The notes under the pieces: model-generated | The model's database searches: none | The model's input: the letters and a program-made list of their open reading frames with translations, nothing else | Told to the model about the DNA's origin: nothing | Made by a program: the position numbers and the translations under genes | Shown: positions 20,928 through 29,192 of the stretch, in pieces | Numbering within the stretch: the first letter of the stretch is position 1 | Layout of the letters: each line of letters begins with the position of its first letter | Origin: Salinicoccus cyprini | GTDB taxonomy: Bacteria; Bacillota; Bacilli; Staphylococcales; Salinicoccaceae | Assembly (NCBI RefSeq): GCF_007713705.1 | Contig: NZ_VMSJ01000003.1 | Span: 62,001-126,000, forward strand | Direction of reading: 5' to 3' | DNA: 64,000 nt

Positions 20928-21107
20928 CTAATAAACACCGATAGGGGCTGGCCTGCCATCAGGAAGATAACCAGAACCTTTACCAAAAGTACCGACTTCT
21001 CCGTAGCCATCCTTCACAACACTCGCTTCTGCTGTTGGGACAGTGACTGCTGAGATTGAGCCCAATAGGATAGTACTCAATACGACAACACTGATAAGTT
21101 TCTTCAC
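20928..21107 (-). CDS. Small secreted peptide, candidate signalling propeptide
   Basis: 59-residue product starting at a GTG that has GGAGG 7 bases upstream; the frame extends further upstream but without a better signal. Residues 1-28 form a clean Sec signal peptide: KK, then a hydrophobic core, then a cleavage motif AEA before Ser29. The mature part is about 31 residues, Gly-rich, ending GRPAPIGVY. It is transcribed divergently from an XRE/TPR regulator whose ATG is 109 bases away, the arrangement of Rgg/SHP-type peptide signalling pairs. No close peptide family was recognised, so the signalling role is inferred from context and architecture. Confidence 0.7.
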   Translation of the reverse strand: MKKLISVVVLSTILLGSISAVTVPTAEASVVKDGYGEVGTFGKGSGYLPDGRPAPIGVY

Positions 21108-21216
21108 GCCATCACCACCTCCGTTGTTTATAATTATATTATGCATCATCATTTAATTTATCGCAATATTCACATATGCAAAAATTGTGAACATTTTTCA
21201 GAAGAGGGGTCTACCT
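21108..21216. promoter_or_regulatory. Divergent promoter region of the peptide/regulator pair
   Basis: The 109-bp AT-rich spacer must hold both promoters. A near-palindrome AAAATTGTGAACATTTT at 21182-21198 is a plausible binding site for the regulator. A TATAAT-like -10 for the peptide gene is at about 21130-21140 on the minus strand. No consensus operator of PlcR or Rgg is present. Confidence 0.4.
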
Positions 21217-22101
21217 ATGAGATATCACATACGGTTCAAGGAGATCAGACAGCAGAAAGGGTTTACTCATAAAGATCTGGCAGAAGGAATATGCGGCATG
21301 ACGACCATCTATCGGTTTGAGCGTGGAGATACTGCCATTGCAGCGGAAGTGCTGTATAAATTGTGCCAGCGTCTTGGTGTCGCGATGCAGACGCTGTTTG
21401 TCGATGATGATTCCGAGTATGCTCTGATCGACCATTATCTGGACATGCTTCGTGAATATGTCTACTTCAGCCATGAAGACCTTCTCAAGGTCACCTTGCA
21501 GGATGCGAAGGAAACGATCAATGATAATCCGGAATTCGATATGCAGTACCGCAACTATGAAAGAGTCTACCGTACGTACACGGCGATTGATCTGCGCAAT
21601 GATGACCAGTTCGAGGCATCGGAAAAGATTCTGCTAGAACTCATAGCGGAAACGAAAAATGTCAATCGGATCGAGCTTGAAATCATCAATACACTTGGTG
21701 ACCTCTACCTGATCATGGACCGGTATGAAGATGCGCTTGCCCTCTACCATAGGCACAGGGAGCGCATCATGGACTTCCAGTACGTGAATGATTTCGACCA
21801 GTATATGATCATCCAGCTCCATTACGGCTATGCGATATGCCTCTATAATAGTTTTTCGTACGTCCAGGCACTGGATGTATGCTATAGGCTGCTGATCAGA
21901 ATCCAGGAAAACAACTCCATATACTATCTTGGCAAGACGCATCATCTGATGGCACTCATCCAGATCGCACTCAATGATCCAGAGCCTGCTAAAGAACATA
22001 TTGCCAAGTGTGAAGCTGCATTTTTCCTGGAAGACCTGGATGAAAGAATGGAATACCACATCCAGATCGCCAGAGACGCAATAGAAGCGCTTGCGCAATG
22101 A
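21217..22101 (+). CDS. XRE-family regulator with TPR-like domain (RRNPP/Rgg-PlcR type)
   Basis: 294-residue transcription regulator. Residues about 5-60 are a helix-turn-helix of the XRE type (IRQQKGFTHKDLAEGICGMTTIYRFERG); the rest, about residue 75-290, is all helical with TPR-like pairs (LGDLYLIMDRYEDALALYHRHRE, YGYAICLYNSFSYVQALDVCYRL, HLMALIQIALNDPEPAKEHI). This is the PlcR/Rgg layout, in which the TPR domain binds a small imported peptide and switches DNA binding. The start MRYHIRF has GAGGGG 7-8 bases before it. The divergent secreted peptide gene is the obvious ligand source. The target genes are unknown; PlcR itself is 285 residues. Confidence 0.82.
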   Translation: MRYHIRFKEIRQQKGFTHKDLAEGICGMTTIYRFERGDTAIAAEVLYKLCQRLGVAMQTLFVDDDSEYALIDHYLDMLREYVYFSHEDLLKVTLQDAKETINDNPEFDMQYRNYERVYRTYTAIDLRNDDQFEASEKILLELIAETKNVNRIELEIINTLGDLYLIMDRYEDALALYHRHRERIMDFQYVNDFDQYMIIQLHYGYAICLYNSFSYVQALDVCYRLLIRIQENNSIYYLGKTHHLMALIQIALNDPEPAKEHIAKCEAAFFLEDLDERMEYHIQIARDAIEALAQ

Positions 22102-22114
22102 GTGCGCAGGCGCT
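22084..22114 (+). terminator. Terminator overlapping the regulator stop codon
   Basis: AGCGC..GCGCA pairs with TGCGC..CGCT around a loop containing the TGA stop, followed by TTTTA. It lies between two convergent genes. Confidence 0.7.
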
Positions 22115-22115
22115 T

Positions 22116-22637
22116 TTATATACTCCGTCTGTATCTCACTGAAATCTGCACTTCCCCCGTGCCTGTCGACCGGACTTTTCTGCCAGCGTATTCAAATCCT
22201 CTGGATTCATAAAAAGGCAGTCCATACATATTTCCCTCCTGCACGGATACCCATTGCGACTGGAAGCCTTTCTGGTGGTGGTGCCGGGTCAGCTCATCGA
22301 GCAGCATACTGCCGACACCCTGATATCTGTATGCTTCATCCACATAGAACACATGGATCTCAGCAGCATCTGCACCCGCCTTCCCGCCGCCGATTACACC
22401 GGCGACACGGCCATCCACTACCGCCACATAGCTGTAGTGGCCCCGGCCGATGTCCTGCTGCACTTTGGATTCTGCATACCAGAAATCAACGATCTGCTGC
22501 TGATGGCTTTCTGACAGCCTGCCTTCCACGGTCTGCTGCCATCCGAGCCGGCATATTCTGGCGACATCAGAAGCATCCTCGGGTTTTGGTCTGCGGATGA
22601 GCGGCGGCATGGCTCTGTTCATGACTTCATTTTTCAT
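22116..22637 (-). CDS. GNAT family N-acetyltransferase
   Basis: 173-residue acetyltransferase. The acetyl-CoA binding A motif is seen as VDEAYRYQGVGSMLLDEL (about residues 97-115), with the preceding beta strand AEIHVFYV and the following GFQSQWVSVQEGN and FYESRGFEYAG. The substrate is unknown; the family resembles ribosomal-protein or amino-acid acetylases. It overlaps the lipoprotein gene upstream by 11 bases, so the two are translated together. Confidence 0.85.
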   Translation of the reverse strand: MKNEVMNRAMPPLIRRPKPEDASDVARICRLGWQQTVEGRLSESHQQQIVDFWYAESKVQQDIGRGHYSYVAVVDGRVAGVIGGGKAGADAAEIHVFYVDEAYRYQGVGSMLLDELTRHHHQKGFQSQWVSVQEGNMYGLPFYESRGFEYAGRKVRSTGTGEVQISVRYRRSI

Positions 22638-22920
22638 TCCGCTGTTCAGGAATCCGGACTTCCTGATCCATCTCTACATAGTTCACCTTATCAAGTGTTT
22701 CAATCTCCTGTGCCTCGACCTCGGTCATTGTAATGACATACACCTTCATCAGTGAATACCGGTGCTTGATATCCTCCTGCTCCAGACCCGACGCCGCAAG
22801 ATCTTCTTCCGTCAACTCTCCACTGACACCAACAAGATAATCCTTTCTGTCTTCCATACCACTACACCCCACGATAATCAGGAATAGAATACATAGTGCA
22901 GACAGCGTCCATTTTTTCAT
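22627..22920 (-). CDS. Small lipoprotein of unknown function
   Basis: 97-residue predicted lipoprotein: MKKW start, hydrophobic core and lipobox IIVGCSG with Cys at residue 19. The rest is acidic and hydrophilic (EDRKDYLVG, EVEAQEIETLDKVNYVEMDQEV). No family recognised. It begins 10 bases after the alcohol dehydrogenase stop and overlaps the acetyltransferase start; its ribosome-binding site is weak. Confidence 0.7.
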   Translation of the reverse strand: MKKWTLSALCILFLIIVGCSGMEDRKDYLVGVSGELTEEDLAASGLEQEDIKHRYSLMKVYVITMTEVEAQEIETLDKVNYVEMDQEVRIPEQRNEK

Positions 22921-22929
22921 GGCACATCT

Positions 22930-24036
22930 CTACTTTCCCTCAAGCATTTCGATGATCTCATCCCGGGACAGCTGGGCAATATTGTTTTTCATATTGGCAG
23001 GCCGCAGACTTTCTTCAGCAATTTTTGGTATATCCTCCCGGCTGATGCCGAGATCGTCGAATGTCACAGCCAGACCCATCTCACTTTTCAGCTTATTGAA
23101 GGCTTTACTCAAAGCTTCGGCATCATCGAACCCGATATCCCTGGCATGCTGTTCGAGTGCCGGATTGGCTTTTGCATTGGCTGCATACCATGCATCCATC
23201 GAAAATGCACACGCTTCACCGTGCGGCACATCATAATGGGAGGTCAGATAGTAGCTCATGGCATGGGAACCTGATGTCCCCGTCTGACTGAATGCCATGC
23301 CTGCCGTCATGCTTGCCAGTGACAGGTTCTTGCGTGCCTGCCTGTTTGACGGCTCCTGATAGGCGGTCAGCAGATTTTCAAACGCAAGCTTCGATGCACG
23401 GATGGCTAGTGCATCGGATATCGGATTGTTCTTGACCGACCCGAGGCAATCGAGCGCGTGACATAGAATATCGATGCCGGAAATGGCAGTGACACTCTGC
23501 GGGCATGTCAACGTCAGTTCCGGATCGACAATGGCCGTCTTCGGATACAGTGCCGGTCCGATCAATGGGATTTTAAGTTCGTGGCGCTTGTCACTGATGA
23601 TGCTTGAAGCCGTCACTTCGGATGCGGAGCCGCTTGTTGAGGGTACCGCAATGATCGGCAGTGCCCGTGTAAAGTCGTCATGGCCGAGCAGGTCTTCGAT
23701 TTCAATCCCCTGCATGTAGGCTGCCGCTGCGGCTTTTGCGGCGTCCATTGCAGAACCGCCACCGACGGCTACGACTGCGTGGACATTATGTGCATCCATC
23801 GCCTCGACAATCGCTGCGACATTTTCCAAAGTCGGATTCGCTTCAATATCGGAAACGATCTCCTTGACGCTTTCCCCAAGCTGGGTCCTTATGAACTCGA
23901 TGACTCCGTTCTCTATCTGTGAATTGGCAGATACAATGACGACACGGGTATACCCCTGTTCTTTTACAATTTCGTTGATCTGGGAAATGACCCCTTCCCC
24001 GAATCTGATTTCAACTGGATGATGAAATGTAAACAT
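22930..24036 (-). CDS. Iron-containing alcohol dehydrogenase
   Basis: 368-residue group III alcohol dehydrogenase using NAD(P) and Fe2+. The nucleotide loop GGGSAMDAAKAAAA is at about residue 96, and the metal ligands are seen as Asp/His in DILCHALDCLG and in HAMSYYLTSHYDVPHGEACA. The second of two adjacent ATGs (24036) is 7 bases from GGAGG and is preferred. The substrate, such as butanol, propanediol or phosphonoacetaldehyde, cannot be decided. The gene begins the three-gene leftward unit. Confidence 0.9.
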   Translation of the reverse strand: MFTFHHPVEIRFGEGVISQINEIVKEQGYTRVVIVSANSQIENGVIEFIRTQLGESVKEIVSDIEANPTLENVAAIVEAMDAHNVHAVVAVGGGSAMDAAKAAAAAYMQGIEIEDLLGHDDFTRALPIIAVPSTSGSASEVTASSIISDKRHELKIPLIGPALYPKTAIVDPELTLTCPQSVTAISGIDILCHALDCLGSVKNNPISDALAIRASKLAFENLLTAYQEPSNRQARKNLSLASMTAGMAFSQTGTSGSHAMSYYLTSHYDVPHGEACAFSMDAWYAANAKANPALEQHARDIGFDDAEALSKAFNKLKSEMGLAVTFDDLGISREDIPKIAEESLRPANMKNNIAQLSRDEIIEMLEGK

Positions 24037-24100
24037 CATGCGCCTCCTCCTATACTGTAGTCTCTCTCCATTATATACTAATTTCTTCGCGCAATATAAT

Positions 24101-24124
24101 AGGGCATCTCGATTGAGATGCCCT
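24101..24124 (-). terminator. Terminator after nagE
   Basis: Perfect 10-bp stem AGGGCATCTC with a 4-base loop, 9 bases beyond the nagE stop, followed leftward by an AT-rich tail. Confidence 0.7.
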
Positions 24125-24133
24125 ATTGGTATT

Positions 24134-25600
24134 TTAAAGTAGACGCTTCATTTCCTCTGCCACATGCTCGACTTCAGTACCGACCACAACATGGACGTTG
24201 TTCCTGCCCGGCTTGATGACACCATGGGCGCCTGCTGCTTTGATCTGCTCCTCGTCGATCAGAGCATCGTCATGTACATTCATGCGCAGCCGTGTCGTAC
24301 AGTAGTCGATCGTGTCAATATTGTCCTTGCCGCCGAGACCGATCAGAATCTGATCGGCTTTTTTGGAGTATCTGTCGTTATGCGCCGACTTGAGGTCTTC
24401 CCCTTCTTCCGTTCCAGCCGGCGCCTCTGCTTCAAGCACCGCATCGGAACGGCCTGGCGTCTTGAGGTCGAGTGCGGTGATGATTACTCTGAAGATGACA
24501 TAGTAGATCACGAAGAACACCACACCCTGTACCATCAGCATATACGGCTGATTCGCAATCGGCACTTGTGTACTCAGTACGAAGTCGATCAGACCCGCAC
24601 TGAAGCCGAAACCGGCAGTCCATTCGAACAGTGCCGCAATGAACAGGGATATGCCTGTCAGCAGTGCATGGACGACATAGAGCAATGGCGCCAGGAACAT
24701 GAATGAAAATTCGAGTGGTTCCGTTACACCTGTCAGGAATGCTGTCAATGAAGCAGCCAGAAGAATGGATCCGGCCACCTTCTTATATTCCGTCTTCGCC
24801 GTATGGTACATGGCAAGTGCCGCACCCGGCAGGCCGAACATCATGATCGGGAAGAAACCGGCCTGGTAGCGGCCTGTAATGCCCTCTTCCCCTGAACTGT
24901 TCCAGAAATTCCCGATGTCATTGATGCCGACAGTATCGAACCAGAAAACCGAGTTCAGTGCATGGTGCAGCCCTGTCGGGATGAGCAGGCGGTTGAAGAA
25001 CCCGTAGATGCCGGCCCCGATGGCGCCCATGCCGCTGATCCATTCTCCGAAGGTGAACAGTCCGTTGTACATCAATGGCCATACGAAGTATAGAATGCCG
25101 CTGATCAGCACCATTACAAATACAGCGATGATCGGCACGGCTCTTCTGCCACTGAAGAAAGCCAGATAGTCCGGCAGCTTCGTGCCACTGAAGCGGTTAT
25201 AGAGCGCAGCACTGACCAGTCCGGTGATGATGCCGATGAATACATTGTTCTCTATGACGTTGAATGCTTCCCCTACCGCGTCCACTTCGATTCCACGCAG
25301 CAGTGCCACTGAATCGGCACTGAGCAGCGTTGTAACAACGAGAAACGAGACGAGTCCGGCGATGGCTGCCGCACCATTCTTATCCTTCGACATGCCAAAA
25401 GCGAGACCGACCGCAAACAGGATGGCCAGATGATTCAAAATTGCGTTGCCGGCAGTAATGAACATCGCAGCCACCGAGTTGCCTGCACCCCAGCCTTCAT
25501 GGTCAAGTGCGTAGCCGATACCAAGGAGCAGGGCAGCAGCTGGCAGGACTGCCACCGGAAGCATGAAAGCACGCCCCATGTTCTGAATATAACGTAGCAT
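24134..25600 (-). CDS. nagE: PTS N-acetylglucosamine-specific EIICB component
   Basis: 488-residue glucose-family permease that imports and phosphorylates the sugar. The IIC domain has about 10 membrane helices (residues 1-385) with the substrate motif PTGLHHALNSVFWF near 218; the IIB domain is C-terminal (about residues 405-488), with the phospho-Cys in DYCTTRLRM. No IIA domain is attached, so a separate glucose-type IIA must serve it. It is divergent from nagA, which favours GlcNAc as substrate rather than glucose. GGGAGGG precedes the ATG. Confidence 0.88.
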   Translation of the reverse strand: MLRYIQNMGRAFMLPVAVLPAAALLLGIGYALDHEGWGAGNSVAAMFITAGNAILNHLAILFAVGLAFGMSKDKNGAAAIAGLVSFLVVTTLLSADSVALLRGIEVDAVGEAFNVIENNVFIGIITGLVSAALYNRFSGTKLPDYLAFFSGRRAVPIIAVFVMVLISGILYFVWPLMYNGLFTFGEWISGMGAIGAGIYGFFNRLLIPTGLHHALNSVFWFDTVGINDIGNFWNSSGEEGITGRYQAGFFPIMMFGLPGAALAMYHTAKTEYKKVAGSILLAASLTAFLTGVTEPLEFSFMFLAPLLYVVHALLTGISLFIAALFEWTAGFGFSAGLIDFVLSTQVPIANQPYMLMVQGVVFFVIYYVIFRVIITALDLKTPGRSDAVLEAEAPAGTEEGEDLKSAHNDRYSKKADQILIGLGGKDNIDTIDYCTTRLRMNVHDDALIDEEQIKAAGAHGVIKPGRNNVHVVVGTEVEHVAEEMKRLL

Positions 25601-25621
25601 GTAAATCCCTCCCTCTTTTTA

Positions 25622-25635
25622 TGTAAGTGCTTACA
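25622..25635 (-). promoter_or_regulatory. cre-like site before nagE
   Basis: TGTAAGTGCTTACA matches the catabolite-responsive element pattern TGWAANCGNTNWCA at 13 of 14 positions. It lies 22 bases upstream of the nagE ATG, in the nagE/nagA divergent spacer, where CcpA binding would block transcription. It is also nearly palindromic and could bind a NagR-type GntR repressor. Confidence 0.6.
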
Positions 25636-25727
25636 AATAATATATCACAGGTCATATGGAGAGATGTATAAGAATTTTACAAGGTATACTATAATGGAAT
25701 GACTAATGATTATGGAAGGGACGGAAG

Positions 25728-26867
25728 ATGATGCAGCTTCTGATTAGAAATGCAAACCTCGTAACCCATGAGACAACCCTCAAAAACCACTGGCTGATGT
25801 GCAGTGATGGCAGTATTGAAGATTTCGGCCCTATGGAAAGCTGTCCTGAAGTCGGCAATGCGCTTGATGCGGAGAATATGTACGTCCTGCCGGGAGCGAT
25901 TGAAATGCATATCCATGGTGCTGCCGGCGTCGATGCCATGGATGCGGACATGGAGTATCTCGAAAAGATTGCCACGCACCTGCCGAGAACCGGTTCGACC
26001 GCGTTTCTCGCTACGACCATGACTGCACCTTTCGCCGATATAGAACGGGCGCTGATCAATCTGGCCGACCACAAATATGATTCCGGTGCGAAACTGCTAG
26101 GTGTCCACCTGGAGGGACCTTTCATCTCAAGCAGGCATCCGGGCGCACAGAATCCCGAGCACATCATCATTCCGGATGAGGAAGCACTCCGGCATCTTCA
26201 GGATCTATCAGGAAACCGCATCCGCCTGCTGACCTATGCGCCTGAAGAGGATGACGGTGCTTTTCTCGAGGCGCTGCGTGCACTCGATATCATCCCTTCT
26301 GCCGGACACACGGACGCGACATATGATACTTTGAAAAATGCGCAGGACAATGGACTATCCCACATCACCCACCTCTACAATGGCATGCGCGGACTGCATC
26401 ATCGCGAGCCGGGAGTGGTCGGCTTCTCATATCTGGAACAGCCATATGTGGAGGTCATCGCTGATGGCGTCCATTCCAGACCTGAAATGGTGAAGCTCGC
26501 CTTTGACACCATCACTCCGGAGCGCCTGATCATGATTACCGATGCGATGCGGGCCCAAGGGCTGCCGGATGGGGAATATGACCTCGGCGGGCAGACGGTC
26601 CATGTATCCGGCAATGAGGCCAGACTGTCGGATGGTACACTCGCCGGCAGCGTGCTGACGATGCAGCAGGCTGTGAGCAACATGCGCGATTACACCGGCT
26701 GCAGCTGGACCGATATCGTCCGGATGAGCGCATACAACCCCGCTGTCGAACTTGGTCTTACCGATGCCAAGGGAGTCATCAGGCAAGGTGCGGATGCCGA
26801 CCTGGTCATCTATGATGAAGCATCGAATTTGAAGCATACGATCATCAATGGGGAAAGAGTCTTCTGA
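25728..26867 (+). CDS. nagA: N-acetylglucosamine-6-phosphate deacetylase NagA
   Basis: 379-residue amidohydrolase that converts GlcNAc-6-P to GlcN-6-P and acetate. Metal and catalytic motifs are visible: EMHIHGAAG (about 61-69), HLEGPFIS (about 126), SAGHTDATYD (about 192), HLYNGMRGLHHREPG (about 213) and the catalytic Asp in ITDAMRAQG (about 272). GGAAGGGA is 6 bases before the first of two adjacent ATGs. nagB, the next enzyme, is not here but at 39515-40234. Confidence 0.95.
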   Translation: MMQLLIRNANLVTHETTLKNHWLMCSDGSIEDFGPMESCPEVGNALDAENMYVLPGAIEMHIHGAAGVDAMDADMEYLEKIATHLPRTGSTAFLATTMTAPFADIERALINLADHKYDSGAKLLGVHLEGPFISSRHPGAQNPEHIIIPDEEALRHLQDLSGNRIRLLTYAPEEDDGAFLEALRALDIIPSAGHTDATYDTLKNAQDNGLSHITHLYNGMRGLHHREPGVVGFSYLEQPYVEVIADGVHSRPEMVKLAFDTITPERLIMITDAMRAQGLPDGEYDLGGQTVHVSGNEARLSDGTLAGSVLTMQQAVSNMRDYTGCSWTDIVRMSAYNPAVELGLTDAKGVIRQGADADLVIYDEASNLKHTIINGERVF

Positions 26868-26961
26868 TTCCACTTCCAGGCTCATCTGCATGTAGCCTCC
26901 CCTATGCTAAAGAGTGAAAACAGTTGGATACAAACATGAAATACAATGACTGACCATAAGA

Positions 26962-26999
26962 AGAAGCCCCTGCAAAGTATCTACTTTGCAGGGGCTTCT
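26962..26999. terminator. Bidirectional terminator between nagA and the BCCT gene
   Basis: An 18-bp perfect stem with a 2-base loop (arm AGAAGCCCCTGCAAAGTA) between two converging genes. Confidence 0.8.
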
Positions 27000-27016
27000 A
27001 GTCCCGCAGGCTTCTT

Positions 27017-28633
27017 CTACTCCCACCATTTATCGTGCTTCGCGTGAGTAATCGAGAGAGTGCGTCTTTCTTTTTCCTTATGGGCTCTGCGTCTTTCCTC
27101 GAGCTTGATCCGATCGTCACCAAGCGTCCTTATGAACGATATCATCAGCATGGTGAATATGACGATAAGGGGCGCCCCTGCCACAATCGAAGCTGTCTGC
27201 AGGAGCCCGAGCGAATCCTCACCGCTGATGAGCATCAGTGAGAACGGCAATACTGACAGTGCGAATGCCCAGAACAGGCGATTCCATCTGTAAGGTTCCC
27301 CCTCCACTTCGGACTGCGTTGTGGCAGCAAGGATATACGAACCGGAATCGAATGTTGTCGCCAGGTAGATCAGCGCAGTAATGACGAATAATGCTGTCGT
27401 GACTTTGCCGAATGGCAATTGGCCGATGATGGCCATGATTGCCGCCTCGCCACTTTCATTGTTTATGACTTCTGTGACAGAAAACGTACCGGAAAGTTCA
27501 AGCCATAACCCATAGTTCCCAAGGATGCCGAAGAAAAGGACACAGCCCAGTGTGCCATAGAGCAATGTACCGAGCACGACCTCCTTCAGTCTGCGCCCCT
27601 TTGAAATACGTGCAATAAAGAGTCCGACGAATGGTGCATAGACGAGCCACCATGCCCAGTAGAACACCGTCCAGTCCTGTGGAAACGATGTTGCAGGCAC
27701 ACCATTGTAGCCGCCAAACGGCTCAAGCCACGTGGCCATCCTGAAGAAATCCTTGAGCATCAGCCCGACACTGGAGACCGTCGTCTCCATGATGAATACC
27801 GTCGGTCCAACGGTGAAGACGAACCCAAGCAGCAGGAAAGTCAACCAAAGGTTGATGTCACTGAGCACTTTTATTCCACGCTTCAGTCCTGAATAGGCAC
27901 TGGCCGCAAAGATCACAGTTGCTGTAATCAGTATACCGATCCGAAGTGTGGCTCCCTCACCATCAATGCCGAACAAGGACTCCATGCCTGCCGCAATCAT
28001 CGGAGTGGCGAGACCCAGCGTCGTTCCTGCCCCACCCAGCAGACCGAAGATGAAAAGAACATCGATCAGTTTGCCGGGCCATCTTCTCGTATATTTTCCA
28101 AGCAATGGTTCACAGGCCAAGCTGATTTTCAATATCGGTGTTTTTTTAACGTAGAGGGAATAGGCAATGGGCAAGGCAGGAAGTACATATATCGCCCATG
28201 CAATCGGCCCCCAGTGGAAGATGCCATATGCAGAAGCGTAATTGATTGCTTCCTCACTTCCGGGTTCCAAGTGGAAAGGCGGCGCCTGATAGTAGTAGAC
28301 CCACTCTATGACACCCCAGTACAAAATGCTGGAACCGATGCCTGCACAAAAGAGCATGGCTGCCCAGCTGAATGTGCCGAATTCGGGATCGTCCGACTCC
28401 TTCCCAAGTGTCACCTGTCCATATTTTCCGAATGCTATGTAGAGAACAAAGAAGAATACCGCAAGCCCTGTAGCCAGGTAGACGGCTCCGAGTCCGGTAG
28501 TCACCCATTCATTCAACTGCAGAATGGTATCGCGGCTCGCTTCCGGAAATGCAATGAGTGGCACAACCACTGATATCAAAATCAACAGTGATACCAGAAA
28601 AGTCGGCCAATCCATCAATTGATACTTTTTCAT
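27017..28633 (-). CDS. BCCT family betaine/carnitine/choline transporter
   Basis: 538-residue transporter with 12 predicted membrane helices and a charged C-terminal tail (EERRRAHKEKERR), as in osmosensing BCCT carriers. In helix 3 the motif reads AGIGSSILYWGVIEWVYYY, of the kind seen in CaiT-like members rather than the GMGIG form of Na+-coupled BetP. The tryptophan box (DWTVFYWAWWLVYAPFVG) is conserved. It would bring in glycine betaine, choline or carnitine, useful to a salt-tolerant organism. GAGGTG precedes the ATG. Confidence 0.88.
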   Translation of the reverse strand: MKKYQLMDWPTFLVSLLILISVVVPLIAFPEASRDTILQLNEWVTTGLGAVYLATGLAVFFFVLYIAFGKYGQVTLGKESDDPEFGTFSWAAMLFCAGIGSSILYWGVIEWVYYYQAPPFHLEPGSEEAINYASAYGIFHWGPIAWAIYVLPALPIAYSLYVKKTPILKISLACEPLLGKYTRRWPGKLIDVLFIFGLLGGAGTTLGLATPMIAAGMESLFGIDGEGATLRIGILITATVIFAASAYSGLKRGIKVLSDINLWLTFLLLGFVFTVGPTVFIMETTVSSVGLMLKDFFRMATWLEPFGGYNGVPATSFPQDWTVFYWAWWLVYAPFVGLFIARISKGRRLKEVVLGTLLYGTLGCVLFFGILGNYGLWLELSGTFSVTEVINNESGEAAIMAIIGQLPFGKVTTALFVITALIYLATTFDSGSYILAATTQSEVEGEPYRWNRLFWAFALSVLPFSLMLISGEDSLGLLQTASIVAGAPLIVIFTMLMISFIRTLGDDRIKLEERRRAHKEKERRTLSITHAKHDKWWE

Positions 28634-28720
28634 GTCATCACCTCTTGTAATTTTATACTTTCAATTAGACGCACTATGTTAGACTATCATACTGAATAAT
28701 ATAAGCAAGTTGACCAAAAA

Positions 28721-28743
28721 AAGATGGGCCCGACACCCATCTT
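28721..28743 (-). terminator. Terminator of the zinc-ribbon membrane protein gene
   Basis: Stem AAGATGGG/CCCATCTT, 7-base loop, then seven T in leftward reading. It abuts the stop codon at 28744. Confidence 0.8.
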
Positions 28744-29061
28744 CTAATCTCCCATATTATAGCGATACCTTTTGAAACGCACAGTGAAAGGCAGAAACAC
28801 GCCCAGATAGACCGCCAGCAGCACAGCACTCAGTATGATCGACAGGGAGATCGCAAGTCCCATGATCGGAATGAGCAGAAACACCATCAGCGCGATACCG
28901 AATATTGCGATATAGTCATAGATGATCGTCAGAGTCGAAGGTTCAAGATACTCCCTGCAGTGCGGGCATCTGACCCGTGTGCGCGGCTTCAGCGCATAGC
29001 CGAGAAGCTTTTCCTTATATGTCCATTCATGGTTACAGTAGGGGCATTTTCCCAATTCCAT
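28744..29061 (-). CDS. TIGR04104-type zinc-ribbon membrane protein
   Basis: About 105 residues. The N-terminus is a two-pair cysteine ribbon (CPYC at residue 5 and CPHC at about 31, 23 residues between pairs), followed by two hydrophobic helices. This is the arrangement of the cxxc_20_cxxc family of unknown function. The start is uncertain: the frame runs up to 29088 and no candidate ATG has an ideal ribosome-binding site; MELGKCPYC is used because the family begins just before the first CxxC. Confidence 0.65.
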   Translation of the reverse strand: MELGKCPYCNHEWTYKEKLLGYALKPRTRVRCPHCREYLEPSTLTIIYDYIAIFGIALMVFLLIPIMGLAISLSIILSAVLLAVYLGVFLPFTVRFKRYRYNMGD

Positions 29062-29125
29062 CACTCCGCTCATTGACTGTAAGATCATTATAATTCAATT
29101 TCCCACGTAAACCAAATCCAATAAT

Positions 29126-29139
29126 TGAAAGCGCTTGCA
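29126..29139 (+). promoter_or_regulatory. cre site before the aldehyde dehydrogenase gene
   Basis: TGAAAGCGCTTGCA matches TGWAANCGNTNWCA at 13 of 14 positions. It sits 54 bases before the dehydrogenase ATG, in the divergent spacer, so glucose repression by CcpA is expected. Confidence 0.7.
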
Positions 29140-29192
29140 AATAACAGAACATTCGAATAAAATGAAGGCATACTAAACAGGGGGTATGCATA

